Shown here piece after piece: positions 7,466 to 17,184 of a DNA stretch of 64,000 nt; the stretch's first letter is position 1; each line of letters starts with the position of its first letter. The position numbers and the translations under genes were made by a program. The notes beneath the pieces were generated by a model. It was given only the letters and a program-made list of their open reading frames with translations. It was not told the origin of the DNA and ran no database searches. This DNA comes from Plantibacter sp. VKM Ac-2880. Its GTDB lineage: Bacteria > Actinomycetota > Actinomycetes > Actinomycetales > Microbacteriaceae. Where the stretch lies: assembly GCF_015351235.1 (NCBI RefSeq), contig NZ_JADKSJ010000002.1:62001-126000 (forward strand), in the 5' to 3' direction.

Positions 7466-8821
7466 TCACACCATCGTCAGCACCATGGCAGGATCGGCGA
7501 GCATCGTCCCCAGGTCGACGAGGAACCGCGACCCCTGCTCCCCGTCGATGACCCGGTGGTCGAACGACAGCGACAGCGTCACGACCTGCCGCAACGCGAC
7601 CTGCCCCTCGAACTCCCACGGGAGCCGGCGGACCGCACCGAGCGCGATGATCGCCGCCTCCCCCGGGTTCAGGATCGGTGTTCCCGCGTCGACGCCGAAC
7701 ACGCCGACGTTGGAGATCGTGATCGTGCCCCCGCGCAGTTCGGCCGGTGCGGTGCGTCCCTCACGCGCCGTCCGGACGAGGCTCGACACGGCGTCGGCGA
7801 GGTCGAACAGGCTGAGCTCGTCCGCGCGCGCGACGTTGGGGACGAGGAGTCCCCTCGGGGTGGCCGCGGCGATCCCGAGTCCCACGTGCGCGTACTCGAC
7901 GATCTCGCCCGCCGCCTCGTCCCAGCTGGCGTTCACCGCCGGCGTGCGCTTGACCGCGATGCACACCGCCTTGGCGAGGACCGTGAGGATGTTGACCCGG
8001 TGGTCGCCGATGCGGGGCGAGTGGGCGAGCGCGTCCAGCAGGGTCATCGTCGGCGTCACGTCGACGGTCAAGAACTCCGTCACGTGCGGAGCCGAGAACG
8101 CACTGCTCACCATGGCCTCCGCGGTCCGTCGTCGCACCCCGGTGATCGGTCGCCGGACCGAGCCGTCGTCCGACGCGGTGACCTGATCCGGAGCGACCGG
8201 GGACGATCCCGACGAACCGCCCGCCGCCAGCTCCACCTCCTCCCTGAGGACCCGACCACCGACGCCGGTGCCGACGAGGGTGCCGAGGTCGACACCGAGA
8301 TCGCGGGCGAGCCGACGGACCGGCGGTGTCGCGCGCGGGCGGGCGGGATGCGGCGCATCGGCGCGGACGGCTGCGTCCGCGCCGGGCTCCACCGGCGGCC
8401 TCGTCGCCGGACGGGCAGCGGAGACGACGACCGGGTCGTCGGCAGACGCTCTGGCCCGCCGTCGCGGCCGCTCCCCGCTCGAGGTCCGCGGGCCGTAGCC
8501 GACGAGGACGGGCTCGCGCTCCCCCGCCCCGGTCGGTCGGTCGCCCTCCGAGCCCCCGGCCTCGGGTTCCGGCGCGGAACCGTCACCGTCGGGAGCAAAA
8601 TCGACGAGCGCCTCGCCGACGAGCACGGTCGTCCCCGGTTCGACATGGAGTCGGGTTACCACACCAGCAGTCGGTGCGGGCAGCTCGACGAGCGCCTTCG
8701 CGGTCTCGACCTCGGCGATCACCTGGTTGAGCTCGACGTGATCGCCGACGGCGACCCGCCAGGAGACGAGTTCGCTCTCGGTGAGTCCTTCGCCGAGGTC
8801 GGGCAGGGAGAAGCGCTTCAT
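7466..8821 (-). CDS. bkdC: dihydrolipoamide acyltransferase (E2) of branched-chain 2-oxoacid dehydrogenase
   Basis: A 451-residue E2 component. Domain order: lipoyl domain with acceptor K42 in VETAKALVELP; an Ala/Pro/Arg-rich linker; peripheral subunit-binding domain near residues 155-190 (PPVRRLARDLGVDLGTLVGT); and the acyltransferase core, ending with the catalytic SFDHRVIDGEQGSRFLVDL. It transfers branched acyl groups from E1 to CoA. Only one lipoyl domain is present. The gene overlaps the E1 beta gene by 4 bases. No E3 (lipoamide dehydrogenase) gene is in the window, so that subunit must come from elsewhere. Confidence 0.93.
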   Translation of the reverse strand: MKRFSLPDLGEGLTESELVSWRVAVGDHVELNQVIAEVETAKALVELPAPTAGVVTRLHVEPGTTVLVGEALVDFAPDGDGSAPEPEAGGSEGDRPTGAGEREPVLVGYGPRTSSGERPRRRARASADDPVVVSAARPATRPPVEPGADAAVRADAPHPARPRATPPVRRLARDLGVDLGTLVGTGVGGRVLREEVELAAGGSSGSSPVAPDQVTASDDGSVRRPITGVRRRTAEAMVSSAFSAPHVTEFLTVDVTPTMTLLDALAHSPRIGDHRVNILTVLAKAVCIAVKRTPAVNASWDEAAGEIVEYAHVGLGIAAATPRGLLVPNVARADELSLFDLADAVSSLVRTAREGRTAPAELRGGTITISNVGVFGVDAGTPILNPGEAAIIALGAVRRLPWEFEGQVALRQVVTLSLSFDHRVIDGEQGSRFLVDLGTMLADPAMVLTMV

Positions 8822-9873
8822 CGTCGCCCCTCCTCGCCCGTCGTCGCAGCGGTCCGTGCCTCGGCCCGACCGGTGGACGACGGCATCGACGACCGGCGCC
8901 CCATCGCCCGGTCCACGCCGTCGAGGATGCGGTCGAGGTCCGGGAGGAAGTGGTCCTCGAGGGCCGACGCCGGGTAGGGCGTGTCGAATCCCGTCACCCG
9001 CACCGGGGCCTCCTCGAGCACGTCGAAGCAGCGTTCCGTGATCGTCGCGGCCAGCTCGGCGCCGATCCCGCCGGAGCGCTGCGCCTCATGAGCGACGACG
9101 AGCCGTCCGGTCTTCTCGACGGACGCCACGACGGCATCGACGTCGATCGGAGCGAGGGAGCGCAGGTCGATCACCTCGAGGTCGACACCCTCGTCCGCGG
9201 CGGCCACCGCGGCGTCGAGCGCGGTCTGCACGAGCGGTCCGTAGGCGACCAGGGTCGCGTCACGGCCCGAGCGGACGGTCCGAGCGTGCGTGAAGGCCAG
9301 CGGATCGGTCGGGAGGTCCTCGAGCACCTCCCCTTTCGTCCAATACCGCCGCTTCGGCTCGAAGAACAGCACCGGATCATCGCAGGCGATCGCCTGGCGG
9401 ATCATCGTGTGCGCGTCCTGCGGGTCCGAGCAGGTGACCACCCGGAGGCCGGCCGTGTGGGCGAAGTACGCCTCGGGCGACTCGGAGTGGTGCTCGACCG
9501 CGCCGATACCCCCACCGTAGGGCACCCGGATCGTGACGGGCATCCGCACGGCCCCTCGGGTGCGGTAGTGGAGCTTGGCCAACTGCGCGACGATCTGGTC
9601 GAAGCCCGGGTAGATGAATCCGTCGAACTGGATCTCGCAGACCGGTCGGAAGCCGCGGAAGGCGAGTCCGACGGCCGCTCCGATGATCGCCGACTCCGCG
9701 AGCGGCATGTCGATCACGCGGTCGGCCCCGAACTCGGCCTGCAGGCCGTCCGTGACCCGGAATACGCCGCCGAGACGGCCGATGTCCTCGCCGAGGAGGA
9801 GGACGCGGTCGTCGTCGGCGAGGGCATGGTGGAGACCGGTGTTGATCGCCTTGCTCAGGGTCAGCGTCGTCAT
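8818..9873 (-). CDS. bkdB: branched-chain 2-oxoacid dehydrogenase E1 beta subunit
   Basis: A 351-residue transketolase-like subunit. It begins MTTLTLSKAINTGLHHALAD and has the E1 beta signatures LLLGEDIGRLGGVFRVTDGL, MPLAESAIIGAAVGLAFRG and the His-containing GAVEHHSESPEAYFAH loop. With E1 alpha it decarboxylates branched-chain 2-oxoacids using thiamine diphosphate. The start ATG overlaps the E1 alpha stop by 4 bases (ATGA); longer in-frame extensions only run into the E1 alpha gene. The last 30 residues are Ser/Ala/Arg-rich and not conserved in the family. The gene is equivalent to Rv2496c in the mycobacterial cluster. Confidence 0.93.
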   Translation of the reverse strand: MTTLTLSKAINTGLHHALADDDRVLLLGEDIGRLGGVFRVTDGLQAEFGADRVIDMPLAESAIIGAAVGLAFRGFRPVCEIQFDGFIYPGFDQIVAQLAKLHYRTRGAVRMPVTIRVPYGGGIGAVEHHSESPEAYFAHTAGLRVVTCSDPQDAHTMIRQAIACDDPVLFFEPKRRYWTKGEVLEDLPTDPLAFTHARTVRSGRDATLVAYGPLVQTALDAAVAAADEGVDLEVIDLRSLAPIDVDAVVASVEKTGRLVVAHEAQRSGGIGAELAATITERCFDVLEEAPVRVTGFDTPYPASALEDHFLPDLDRILDGVDRAMGRRSSMPSSTGRAEARTAATTGEEGRR

Positions 9874-11063
9874 CGCACGCCCCCCATGCCGTCGGCGCCG
9901 TCGAACGACTCGAGGTAGGAGCGGTACTCGTCCCGTTGGCGCTCGAGGACCGGATGCGGCGTCGCGTAGACCTCGTCGAACACGGAGAGCGGGTCCGGCG
10001 CCTGCAGCGCGAGACACCCGGCGCGGACCCGTGCGGCGGCATCGTCGGCGACCCGGGCCACCCGCGCCCGAGCCGACTCGTCGAGCACGCCCGCCGCATC
10101 GAGCAGTCGCTCCACCCGGACGATGGGGTCCTTCGCGCGCCACGAGGCCACCTCGGCCTCGTCGCGATACCGGGTGGGGTCGTCGGAAGTGGTGTGTGGA
10201 CCCATCCGGTAGGTCACGGCCTCGATGAAGGTCGGGCCGCCACCGGAGCGGGCACGGTCGACCGCGATGCGCATCGCCGCGGTGACGGCGAGCACGTCGT
10301 TGCCATCGACGCGCATACTCGGGACACCGAACCCCGGCGCCCGTTCCGCGATGGGGCGCTGCGCCTGCAGCCCCACCGGCTCGGAGATCGCGTACTGGTT
10401 GTTCTGGCAGACGAAGACGACGGGTGCACGAAAACTGGCGGCGAGGACGAGGGCCTCGTTGACGTCGCCCTGACTCGTCGCACCGTCACCGAAGTAGGCC
10501 ACCGCGACGGCATCCGAGCTGTCCCGCTGGCATCCCATGGCGTAGCCCGTCGCATGCAGCGTCTGCGCGCCGATGATCACGGCGGGGGTCGCCATCCCGA
10601 CGGCGAACGGGTCCCAGCCGGACAGCGCCGTCCCTCGCCACATCGCCATCAATTGGTCGAGCTCGACGCCCCGGCAGTAGGCGACCGCCTGTTCGCGATA
10701 GCTCGTGAAGACGAAGTCGTCCCGCCGCAGGACGCGGGCCGAGCCGACCTGCGCCGCCTCCTGCCCGAGCAGCGGCGGCCAGAGGCCGATCTCGCCCTGT
10801 CGCTGCAGCGCGGTCGCCTCCGTGTCGATCCGGCGGCTGACCACCATGTCCTCGTAGAGGCCGAGGAGATCGTCCAGCCCGAGGTCGGCGACGAAGAGGT
10901 CGTAGAGCGCGTCCTCCCGGCGGTGCCCGTCGGGGTCGATCAGCTGGACGAGGTCCGACGGGCCTGGGCCGCGGACCGCCTGATCCTCCGGAGACCTGTC
11001 GCGTGCATCACCTCCCGCTCCGTCCGGATCCTGCGGGAATTGGGTGTGAGTCTCCATCGACAC
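9870..11063 (-). CDS. bkdA: branched-chain 2-oxoacid dehydrogenase E1 alpha subunit
   Basis: A 397-residue thiamine-diphosphate subunit. The cofactor motif is GDG at residues 192-194 followed by NN at 221-222 (GDGATSQGDVNEAL to VCQNNQYAIS). The phosphorylation-loop region reads YRMGPHTTSDDPTRYRD, the branched-chain E1 type. It converts 2-ketoisocaproate and related oxoacids to acyl-CoA with E1 beta and E2. The first 45 residues are hydrophilic and variable. Start is a GTG at 11063 or the ATG two codons in (11057); neither has a clear ribosome site. It heads the three-gene operon that feeds acyl-CoAs into the accD1 operon, separated from it by the regulators and VOC gene. Confidence 0.92.
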   Translation of the reverse strand: MSMETHTQFPQDPDGAGGDARDRSPEDQAVRGPGPSDLVQLIDPDGHRREDALYDLFVADLGLDDLLGLYEDMVVSRRIDTEATALQRQGEIGLWPPLLGQEAAQVGSARVLRRDDFVFTSYREQAVAYCRGVELDQLMAMWRGTALSGWDPFAVGMATPAVIIGAQTLHATGYAMGCQRDSSDAVAVAYFGDGATSQGDVNEALVLAASFRAPVVFVCQNNQYAISEPVGLQAQRPIAERAPGFGVPSMRVDGNDVLAVTAAMRIAVDRARSGGGPTFIEAVTYRMGPHTTSDDPTRYRDEAEVASWRAKDPIVRVERLLDAAGVLDESARARVARVADDAAARVRAGCLALQAPDPLSVFDEVYATPHPVLERQRDEYRSYLESFDGADGMGGVR

Positions 11064-11201
11064 GATGCACGCCGCCTTGAGTTCGGTGACCGCACGGCGG
11101 TGCCTCGTGAGCGGTGCCGTGCCCTCGCGTCATCGCGAGGTGGTCCGAGGGTACGCCGGATCGTCCCGACCCTCAACCGTCGACACTCCCGTCGACGGCA
11201 G

Positions 11202-11233
11202 AACGCCCGCCCCGCAGGAGCGGGACGGGCGTT
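11202..11233 (-). terminator. rho-independent-type hairpin after pnp
   Basis: A 14-bp stem (11202-11215 with 11220-11233, one mismatch) with loop AGGA, 19 bases past the pnp stop. On the minus strand it ends with TTCTG and no long T run, as is common in high-GC actinobacteria. It separates pnp from the bkdA promoter region. Confidence 0.7.
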
Positions 11234-11251
11234 CTGGCGATGCTGGGTCGA

Positions 11252-13543
11252 TCAGCCTTCGGCGGGAGCCTCAGGGCCTTCGCTGGCAGCGTCGCTGCCG
11301 TGCGTGTCGGCCTCGTCGGCGACGACCGGCGCGAGCGACAGCTTGCCGCGGTCGTCGATCTTCGTGATCTCCACGAGGATCTTCTGGCCGACGCCGAGCA
11401 CGTCTTCGACGTTCTCCACACGCTTGCCACCGGCGAGCTTGCGGACCTCGGAGATGTGCAGCAGGCCGTCCTTGCCCGGAAGCAGGGAGACGAACGCGCC
11501 GAACGCGGCGATCTTGACGACGGTTCCGAGGAACTGTTCGCCGACCTCCGGGTTGGTCGGGTTGGCGATCGCGTTGACCTGGGCGCGAGCGGCCTCGGCC
11601 GACGGACCGTCGACAGCACCGATGTAGACGGTGCCGTCCTCCTCGATGGAGATGTCGGCGCCGGTCTCGTCCTGGATGGAGTTGATCGTCTTGCCCTTCG
11701 GGCCGATCAGCTCACCGATCTTGTCGACGGGGATCTGCACGCTGATGACGCGAGGCGCGGTCGGCGCCATCTCGTCGGGAGCGTCGATCGCCGCGTTCAG
11801 CACGGAGAGGATCGTGGTGCGGGCGTCCTTGGCCTGCTGGAGCGCACCGGTCAGGACCGAGGTCGGGATGCCGTCGAGCTTCGTGTCGAGCTGGATGGCC
11901 GTGACGAACTCGGAGGTACCGGCGACCTTGAAGTCCATGTCGCCCAGGGCGTCTTCGGCGCCGAGGATGTCGGTGAGGGCCGCGTAGCGGGTCTCGCCGT
12001 CGACGACGTCGGAGATGAGGCCCATGGCGATACCGGCGACGGGTGCGCGGAGCGGCACACCGGCGTTCAGCAGCGACAGGGTCGAGGCGCAGACGGAACC
12101 CATCGAGGTGGAACCGTTGGACCCGAGGGCCTCGGACACCTGACGGATCGCGTAGGGGAACTCCTCACGGCTCGGCAGCACCGGCACGAGGGCGCGCTCG
12201 GCGAGGAAGCCGTGCCCGATCTCGCGACGCTTCGGCGAACCGACCCGGCCGGTCTCACCGGTCGAGTAGGGCGGGAAGTTGTAGTGGTGCAGGTAGCGCT
12301 TCTTCGTGACCGGGGACAGCGAGTCGATCTGCTGCTCCATCTTCAGCATGTTCAGCGTGGTGACACCCAGGATCTGGGTCTCGCCGCGCTGGAAGATCGC
12401 GGAACCGTGGACGCGCGGGATGACCTGCACCTCGGCGTCGAGCGGACGGATGTCGGTCAGGCCACGGCCGTCGATACGGATGCCCTCGCGGAGCACCCGG
12501 CCACGCATGACGACCTTCGAGACGGACTTGTACGCGGCGGAGAACTGCGCGAGCACCTCGGCGTCGAGCGAACCGGCCTCGACGCGCTCGGCGATGGTCG
12601 CCTTGACGCGGTCCTTGAGGGCGTCGTCGGCGTTCTGGCGCTCGATCTTGTCGGCGATCTGGTAGACGTTCACGAGCTCGTCGTGAGCGAGACCGGCGAC
12701 GGCGTCGTAGCTCTCCTGCGTGTACGGGAGGAACACGGGGTAGGCCGCGATCTCCTTGGCCGCCTGGGCGGCGAGTTCGCTCTGCGCCTTGACGAGCTGC
12801 TTGAGGAACGGCTTGGAGGCCTCGAGACCGGCTGCGACGACCGCCTCGTCGGGCTTCGTGGCGCCGCCCTTGATGAGGTTCCAGCTGTTCTCGGTGGCCT
12901 CGGCCTCGACCATCATGATCGCGACGTCTTCGTTGCCGTTGGCGTCCGTCACGATCCGACCGGCGACGATGATGTCGAAGACGGCCTCCTCGAGCTGGTC
13001 GACCTTCGGGAACGCGACCCACTGGTCTGCCTCGCCGGCCTGGCCGGGGATGAGGGCGAGACGGACGGCACCGATCGGGCCGGAGAACGGCAGGCCCGAG
13101 ATCTGGGTGGACATCGACGCGGCGTTGATGGCCAGGGCGTCGTAGAACTCACCCGGAGCGATCGAGAGGACGGTGATGACGATCTGGACCTCGTTGCGGA
13201 GGCCGGTGACGAACGACGGGCGCAGCGGCCGGTCGATGAGGCGGCAGACGAGGATCGCCTCGGTCGAGGGGCGGCCCTCACGACGGAAGAACGAACCGGG
13301 GATCTTGCCGGCGGCGTAGGAGCGCTCCTCGACGTCCACCGTGAGGGGGAAGAAGTCGAAGTTGTCCTTGGGGTGCTTTCCGGCCGAGGTGGCCGAGAGG
13401 AGCATGGTCTCCTCGTCGAGGTACGCGGCGATCGCGCCCTGTGCCTGCTGCGCGAGGCGGCCGGCTTCGAACCGGACCGTGCGCTTGCCGAACTTGCCGT
13501 TGTCGAGAACGGCCTCGGCGAACTTGATTTCTGGACCTTCCAC
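11252..13543 (-). CDS. pnp: polyribonucleotide nucleotidyltransferase (PNPase)
   Basis: A 763-residue 3'-5' phosphorolytic exoribonuclease and polyadenylating enzyme. Two RNase PH-like cores flank an all-alpha domain; the second core shows [20 protein letters not shown] and the substrate segment [20 protein letters not shown]. The C-terminus has a KH domain ([19 protein letters not shown]) and an S1 domain ([20 protein letters not shown]). Start is a GTG at 13543 with AAGGAG 9 bases upstream; in-frame codons further upstream lack a ribosome site. Unlike most bacteria, rpsO is not adjacent but 6 kb away on the same strand. The 250-base 5' region has a possible promoter and hairpins. Confidence 0.96.
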   Translation of the reverse strand: MEGPEIKFAEAVLDNGKFGKRTVRFEAGRLAQQAQGAIAAYLDEETMLLSATSAGKHPKDNFDFFPLTVDVEERSYAAGKIPGSFFRREGRPSTEAILVCRLIDRPLRPSFVTGLRNEVQIVITVLSIAPGEFYDALAINAASMSTQISGLPFSGPIGAVRLALIPGQAGEADQWVAFPKVDQLEEAVFDIIVAGRIVTDANGNEDVAIMMVEAEATENSWNLIKGGATKPDEAVVAAGLEASKPFLKQLVKAQSELAAQAAKEIAAYPVFLPYTQESYDAVAGLAHDELVNVYQIADKIERQNADDALKDRVKATIAERVEAGSLDAEVLAQFSAAYKSVSKVVMRGRVLREGIRIDGRGLTDIRPLDAEVQVIPRVHGSAIFQRGETQILGVTTLNMLKMEQQIDSLSPVTKKRYLHHYNFPPYSTGETGRVGSPKRREIGHGFLAERALVPVLPSREEFPYAIRQVSEALGSNGSTSMGSVCASTLSLLNAGVPLRAPVAGIAMGLISDVVDGETRYAALTDILGAEDALGDMDFKVAGTSEFVTAIQLDTKLDGIPTSVLTGALQQAKDARTTILSVLNAAIDAPDEMAPTAPRVISVQIPVDKIGELIGPKGKTINSIQDETGADISIEEDGTVYIGAVDGPSAEAARAQVNAIANPTNPEVGEQFLGTVVKIAAFGAFVSLLPGKDGLLHISEVRKLAGGKRVENVEDVLGVGQKILVEITKIDDRGKLSLAPVVADEADTHGSDAASEGPEAPAEG

Positions 13544-13845
13544 AGGTCTCTCCTTCGTACGTGTGCGCTCCCGTCGAGTGACGGGCCGCGCGCCCCGAAT
13601 GGACGCGCCGTCGAGCGCGGTCGTGCATGATGCAGCGCGCAACGCAGCCGCAGTACTTGCTCAAGCCGCCCGGTCTTCCGGGACTTGGCTGGCCACCAGT
13701 AGAACACCACCCGCGGATCGCGAGGGATACACCACCGAGGACCAGCTTCCTGTCGGCTGGCTCTGCGCGCGGCGGACCTGTGACGGTCCACCGTGGACGA
13801 GCCTAGCAGAGGGGGTGTCCTGGAGGCCCGGCACGACACGGATGC
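13544..13845 (-). promoter_or_regulatory. pnp upstream region with candidate promoter and long leader
   Basis: These 302 bases hold no gene that I can support. On the minus strand a -10-like TAGGCT lies at 13800-13805, followed just downstream by a perfect 13-bp dyad GTCCACCGTGGAC at 13786-13798. If that promoter is real the leader is about 250 nt. A small stem CCCGG-TCTT-CCGGG lies at 13669-13682. In enterobacteria the pnp leader is a stem processed by RNase III for autoregulation; whether this one works alike is unknown. Confidence 0.35.
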
Positions 13846-14928
13846 TCAGGTGACGGGCGGGGTTCCGCCGGGCCCGGCCGCTCGGCGGTTCCGCCGGTCG
13901 AGTCCCCAGGACGCCACCAGCAGCACCATGGCGATGGCGGCCCCGATGAGGGTGTCGAGGACCCGCTCCCCCACCACCTCGAGGACCGGTGACCGCGACG
14001 ACGAGGTGCTGATGACGAGGACGAGCGGCGTGATGAACACGAGCGCCAGGGCGTAGTGCCGGATCACCACCAGCTCGATGGTGAACTGCAGCGCCGCCAA
14101 CACCAGGGCCAGCACGTAGCCGTGCGGTTCGAGTGAGGCGACGAGCAGGAAGAGCCCGGCGCCGACGAGGGTCCCGAGCACCCGGTGGACGCCGCGGGTC
14201 GCACTCAGGGTGCGGGAGTGCCCGACACTCAGGATGGCGACGGCGGATCCCGCGATCCAGTACCCGTGCCCGAGTCCGAGCAGGTATCCGAGGAGCGCGC
14301 TGCACGCCAGGGCCACGGTCAGCCGGACGGCGACCCTGCGGTCCGACGGACTGAGGCGGTACTCCGGGAACAGGACCCGCATCGGGGTGGGCTTGCCGCC
14401 GGCCCGGCGGACGCCCGGCACGAGGAGCGGTACCACCACGACGAGGATGGCGAAGAGCGATCCGGCGGCTACGAGGGCGATCACGAGCCGGCCGTCGATC
14501 CCCGCACCACCGATCGCCGTCGGTGCGCTCAGATGCCCGGCGATGCCGAACACCAGGATGAAGAACAACGCCCCCGGCGGGCCGAGCACGATCCCCTGGA
14601 CGAGCCACACCGCGGCCGCCCCGACGACGAGCAGCCCGAGCGCGGTCAGGGGACGGGAACCGGACAGCGAGACGCCCAGCGTCGAGGCGAGGACGAGCGC
14701 GACGCCGATGAGCGGCAGCACCCTCAGGCGGTCGCGTCGGCTGAGCGGGACGCAGTACAGCGCCGTGAACGCGCCGAGCCCGGCGAGCAGCCCGAGCGAG
14801 GTCGCGCCGGCGGCCGTGGCGACGGCCACCGGGACGGCCATCGCGATCGCGGCCGTCAGGGCGGCCGGCCATCGCTTGGGCGACGGCGCGAAGGAGATGA
14901 GGGAGGTCTTCAGACCACGTTCGGCCAT
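13846..14928 (-). CDS. FUSC-family integral membrane transporter
   Basis: A 360-residue polytopic membrane protein of the FUSC (fusaric acid resistance/aromatic acid exporter) type. Two blocks of about five to six hydrophobic helices are separated by a cytoplasmic stretch near residues 175-205 (RRAGGKPTPMRVLFPEYRLS). The second block carries the characteristic SATRGVHRVLGTLVGAGLF, like the FUSC signature TRxxxRxxGTxxG. The start at MAERGLK has GGGGAGG 8 bases upstream. It faces away from the membrane acyltransferase gene to its right; no partner membrane-fusion protein is nearby. Substrate unknown. Confidence 0.8.
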   Translation of the reverse strand: MAERGLKTSLISFAPSPKRWPAALTAAIAMAVPVAVATAAGATSLGLLAGLGAFTALYCVPLSRRDRLRVLPLIGVALVLASTLGVSLSGSRPLTALGLLVVGAAAVWLVQGIVLGPPGALFFILVFGIAGHLSAPTAIGGAGIDGRLVIALVAAGSLFAILVVVVPLLVPGVRRAGGKPTPMRVLFPEYRLSPSDRRVAVRLTVALACSALLGYLLGLGHGYWIAGSAVAILSVGHSRTLSATRGVHRVLGTLVGAGLFLLVASLEPHGYVLALVLAALQFTIELVVIRHYALALVFITPLVLVISTSSSRSPVLEVVGERVLDTLIGAAIAMVLLVASWGLDRRNRRAAGPGGTPPVT

Positions 14929-15044
14929 CTCGTCCTCCCCTCCGCGTGCAACCCTGCAACGGTACGCCATTCCACGCTCGACGCTGCCGCCGGCCGCTCC
15001 TCGGCCGCCTCCGGCTACGCTGGACCGGACCCCTGGAGGTGACG

Positions 15045-16157
15045 TTGACGCATCCCGCGCCGGCAGCCGCTCGCCCGAAGCGGCGCGTCCCGTTCTGGGA
15101 CAACGCCCGCTTCGCCTGCATCACGCTCGTGGTGATGGGCCACGCGGTCCAGCGGCTGACCTCCGAGTCCGACCCGGCGCTCGTCGTCTACTTGTTCCTG
15201 TACGCCTTCCACATGCCGGCGTTCGCGATCGTCAGCGGGTACTTCTCGAAATCCTCGCCTCCCGGGCGTCGTCAGATGCGTCGGGTGATCACGGACATCC
15301 TGCTGCCGTACCTGATCATGGAGGGCGTCTGGTCGCTCGTGCAGTTCCTCGTCGAGGGCAAGCGCGCGTTCAATCCCACGCAGCCGTCGTGGACGCTGTG
15401 GTTCCTCCTCGCGCTCGGCATCTTCCGACTCGTGCTCCCGTACCTGGCGCTCCTCCGGTGGCCGCTGCTGTGGAGCGTCGTGATCTCGATCGGCGTCGGG
15501 TACCTCGACAACGTCGACAGCACGTTCTCCCTCTCACGCGCACTCGGGATCCTGCCGTTCTTCGTGCTCGGGTGGCAGATCAACCGGTGGCGCCTGGTGG
15601 ACCGGTGGCACCTGGTGCGGACGAAGACGTGGTGGGTCCGCATCATCGCCGCCGTCGTGCTCGTCGTCTGGGCCGTCGTCCTCGTCGTGGGCGTCGACCT
15701 GTGGCGGCGGATCGACCTCCGCTACTGGTTCTTCTACGACCGGGGCTACACCGCTCTCGGGAACGAGGACGGCACCGGCGGCCTGGTCCGGCTCGCGGCG
15801 ATCCTCCTCGCGGTGGTCCTCACCGCCGCGTTCTTCGTGCTCGTCCCCCGCCGCCACGCATGGATCACCCGATACGGCCAGTCGACGATGTACGTCTACC
15901 TCCTGCACTCGTTCGTGCTCTACCCGCTCCGCGAATCGGGCGTCCTCAAGGACACCGTCAACCCGGAGCTCGTCCTCGTCGGCCTCCTGGTGCTGTCGGT
16001 CGTGATCGTGATCGTGCTGTCCAGTGCGCCGGTCAGACGGATCACCCGCCCCCTCATCGAGCCCCGGGCAGCCTGGATCTTCAGCCGCAAGCGGGCCTTC
16101 GACCCGGAGTCCCCGCGCAACGATCCGACGGGTTCGCGACGCGACGTCACGAGGTGA
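15045..16157 (+). CDS. acyltransferase-3-family integral membrane protein (OpgC/Fucose-4-O-acetylase-like)
   Basis: About 370 residues with ten predicted membrane helices. It opens with RVPFWDNARFACITLVVMGH, the RxxxxDxxRxxxixxVVxxH pattern of membrane O-acyltransferases, with the putative catalytic His at its end; YAFHMPAFAIVSGYFSK and the late YGQSTMYVYLLHSF also fit. Such enzymes acetylate or succinylate sugars on surface glycans or lipids; the acceptor is unknown here. I favour the TTG at 15045, which has GGAGG 5 bases upstream; a GTG at 15039 overlaps that ribosome site. Its 3' end overlaps the convergent MDR oxidoreductase by 11 bases. Confidence 0.82.
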   Translation: MTHPAPAAARPKRRVPFWDNARFACITLVVMGHAVQRLTSESDPALVVYLFLYAFHMPAFAIVSGYFSKSSPPGRRQMRRVITDILLPYLIMEGVWSLVQFLVEGKRAFNPTQPSWTLWFLLALGIFRLVLPYLALLRWPLLWSVVISIGVGYLDNVDSTFSLSRALGILPFFVLGWQINRWRLVDRWHLVRTKTWWVRIIAAVVLVVWAVVLVVGVDLWRRIDLRYWFFYDRGYTALGNEDGTGGLVRLAAILLAVVLTAAFFVLVPRRHAWITRYGQSTMYVYLLHSFVLYPLRESGVLKDTVNPELVLVGLLVLSVVIVIVLSSAPVRRITRPLIEPRAAWIFSRKRAFDPESPRNDPTGSRRDVTR

Positions 16158-17067
16158 CGAGGACGACCTTCCCACGGACGTGACCGTCGATGAGGTGGCG
16201 GTAGGCATCCACGACCCGTTCGAGTGGCCACACGCTGTCGATCGGGAGCACGATCTCCCCCTGCGCGATCCACTGACCCAGCTGCGCGAGCTGCGTCTGC
16301 GTCGCCGCCTGCCCGCCGACGCCGCCGAAGCCGTGTTCGGCGGCGAAGGAACGGTCGGCGATGGTGTTCACCCGCTGCGGCGCGACTCCGAGGTCGCGCG
16401 CGAGCTCGAGGGTCTGCCGTCCGTGGGTGTCGATGACGGCGGTGATCCCGCCGGGTGCGGTCTCGAGGACGCGCTCGCGGAGACCGTCACCGTACTGGAC
16501 GGGGATGATGCCGAGGCCACGGAGGAACTCCTGGTTGGCCGCCCCGGCGGTGCCGAGCACGACCGCACCGCGCCGGCGGGCGAGCTGCGCCGCGAGCACG
16601 CCGACCCCGCCGGCCGCAGCGCTCACGAGCACGGTGTCCGATCGTTGGACGCCGACGGCGTCGACCGACGCGATCGCCGCCCGTCCGGCGATGTCGAGCG
16701 CGCCGGCCTGCTCGATGGTGAGCCCGTCCGGCACGTGGTGGAGGATGCCGGCCGGCGCGATGAGGAAGTCCGCCTGCGCGTGGAACCGGTGTCCGCCGTA
16801 CACGTGGTCGCCGGTCGCGAACCCGCGGACGCCGCTCCCCACGCCGTCCACCACGCCGGCGAAGTCGTTGCCGTTCCCGCTCGGGACGTCCCGGCCGAAG
16901 GAGGCGAGGGCTTCCGGTGACGCCGCGAGCTTGTGGTCGACGGGGTTGAGGCCTGCGACGAGGACGCGGACGCGGACCTCGTCGTGACCGGGCACCGGGA
17001 TGTCGCCCTCGACGAGGTGGAACACCTCGGGGCCACCGAACCGGTCGAACCGCACGAACCTCGCCAT
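16147..17067 (-). CDS. zinc-independent MDR-family NADP-dependent oxidoreductase (quinone oxidoreductase-like)
   Basis: A 306-residue medium-chain dehydrogenase. The N-terminal GroES-like domain starts MARFVRFDRFGGPEVFHLVE and has VAGLNPVDHKLAA; the Rossmann domain carries VLVSAAAGGVGVLAAQLARR near residue 145, the AxxGGVG nucleotide loop. The zinc ligands of alcohol dehydrogenases are absent, so this is the quinone reductase/enoyl-reductase branch. It reduces quinones or enones with NADPH in general; the particular substrate is unknown. It stands alone between a convergent acyltransferase gene and a divergent DedA gene, which suggests its own promoter in the 117-base gap to its right. Confidence 0.88.
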   Translation of the reverse strand: MARFVRFDRFGGPEVFHLVEGDIPVPGHDEVRVRVLVAGLNPVDHKLAASPEALASFGRDVPSGNGNDFAGVVDGVGSGVRGFATGDHVYGGHRFHAQADFLIAPAGILHHVPDGLTIEQAGALDIAGRAAIASVDAVGVQRSDTVLVSAAAGGVGVLAAQLARRRGAVVLGTAGAANQEFLRGLGIIPVQYGDGLRERVLETAPGGITAVIDTHGRQTLELARDLGVAPQRVNTIADRSFAAEHGFGGVGGQAATQTQLAQLGQWIAQGEIVLPIDSVWPLERVVDAYRHLIDGHVRGKVVLVTS

Positions 17068-17184
17068 GATGCCTCCTCCGCCGGCGTTCGCCGACCTCCA
17101 TGCTCACACGCTTCCCGGGTGACGACCACCCCGGCTGCTGGCGACGTCACGCGCCGTTCACCCGGCCGAGCGAGAATCGCGGGC

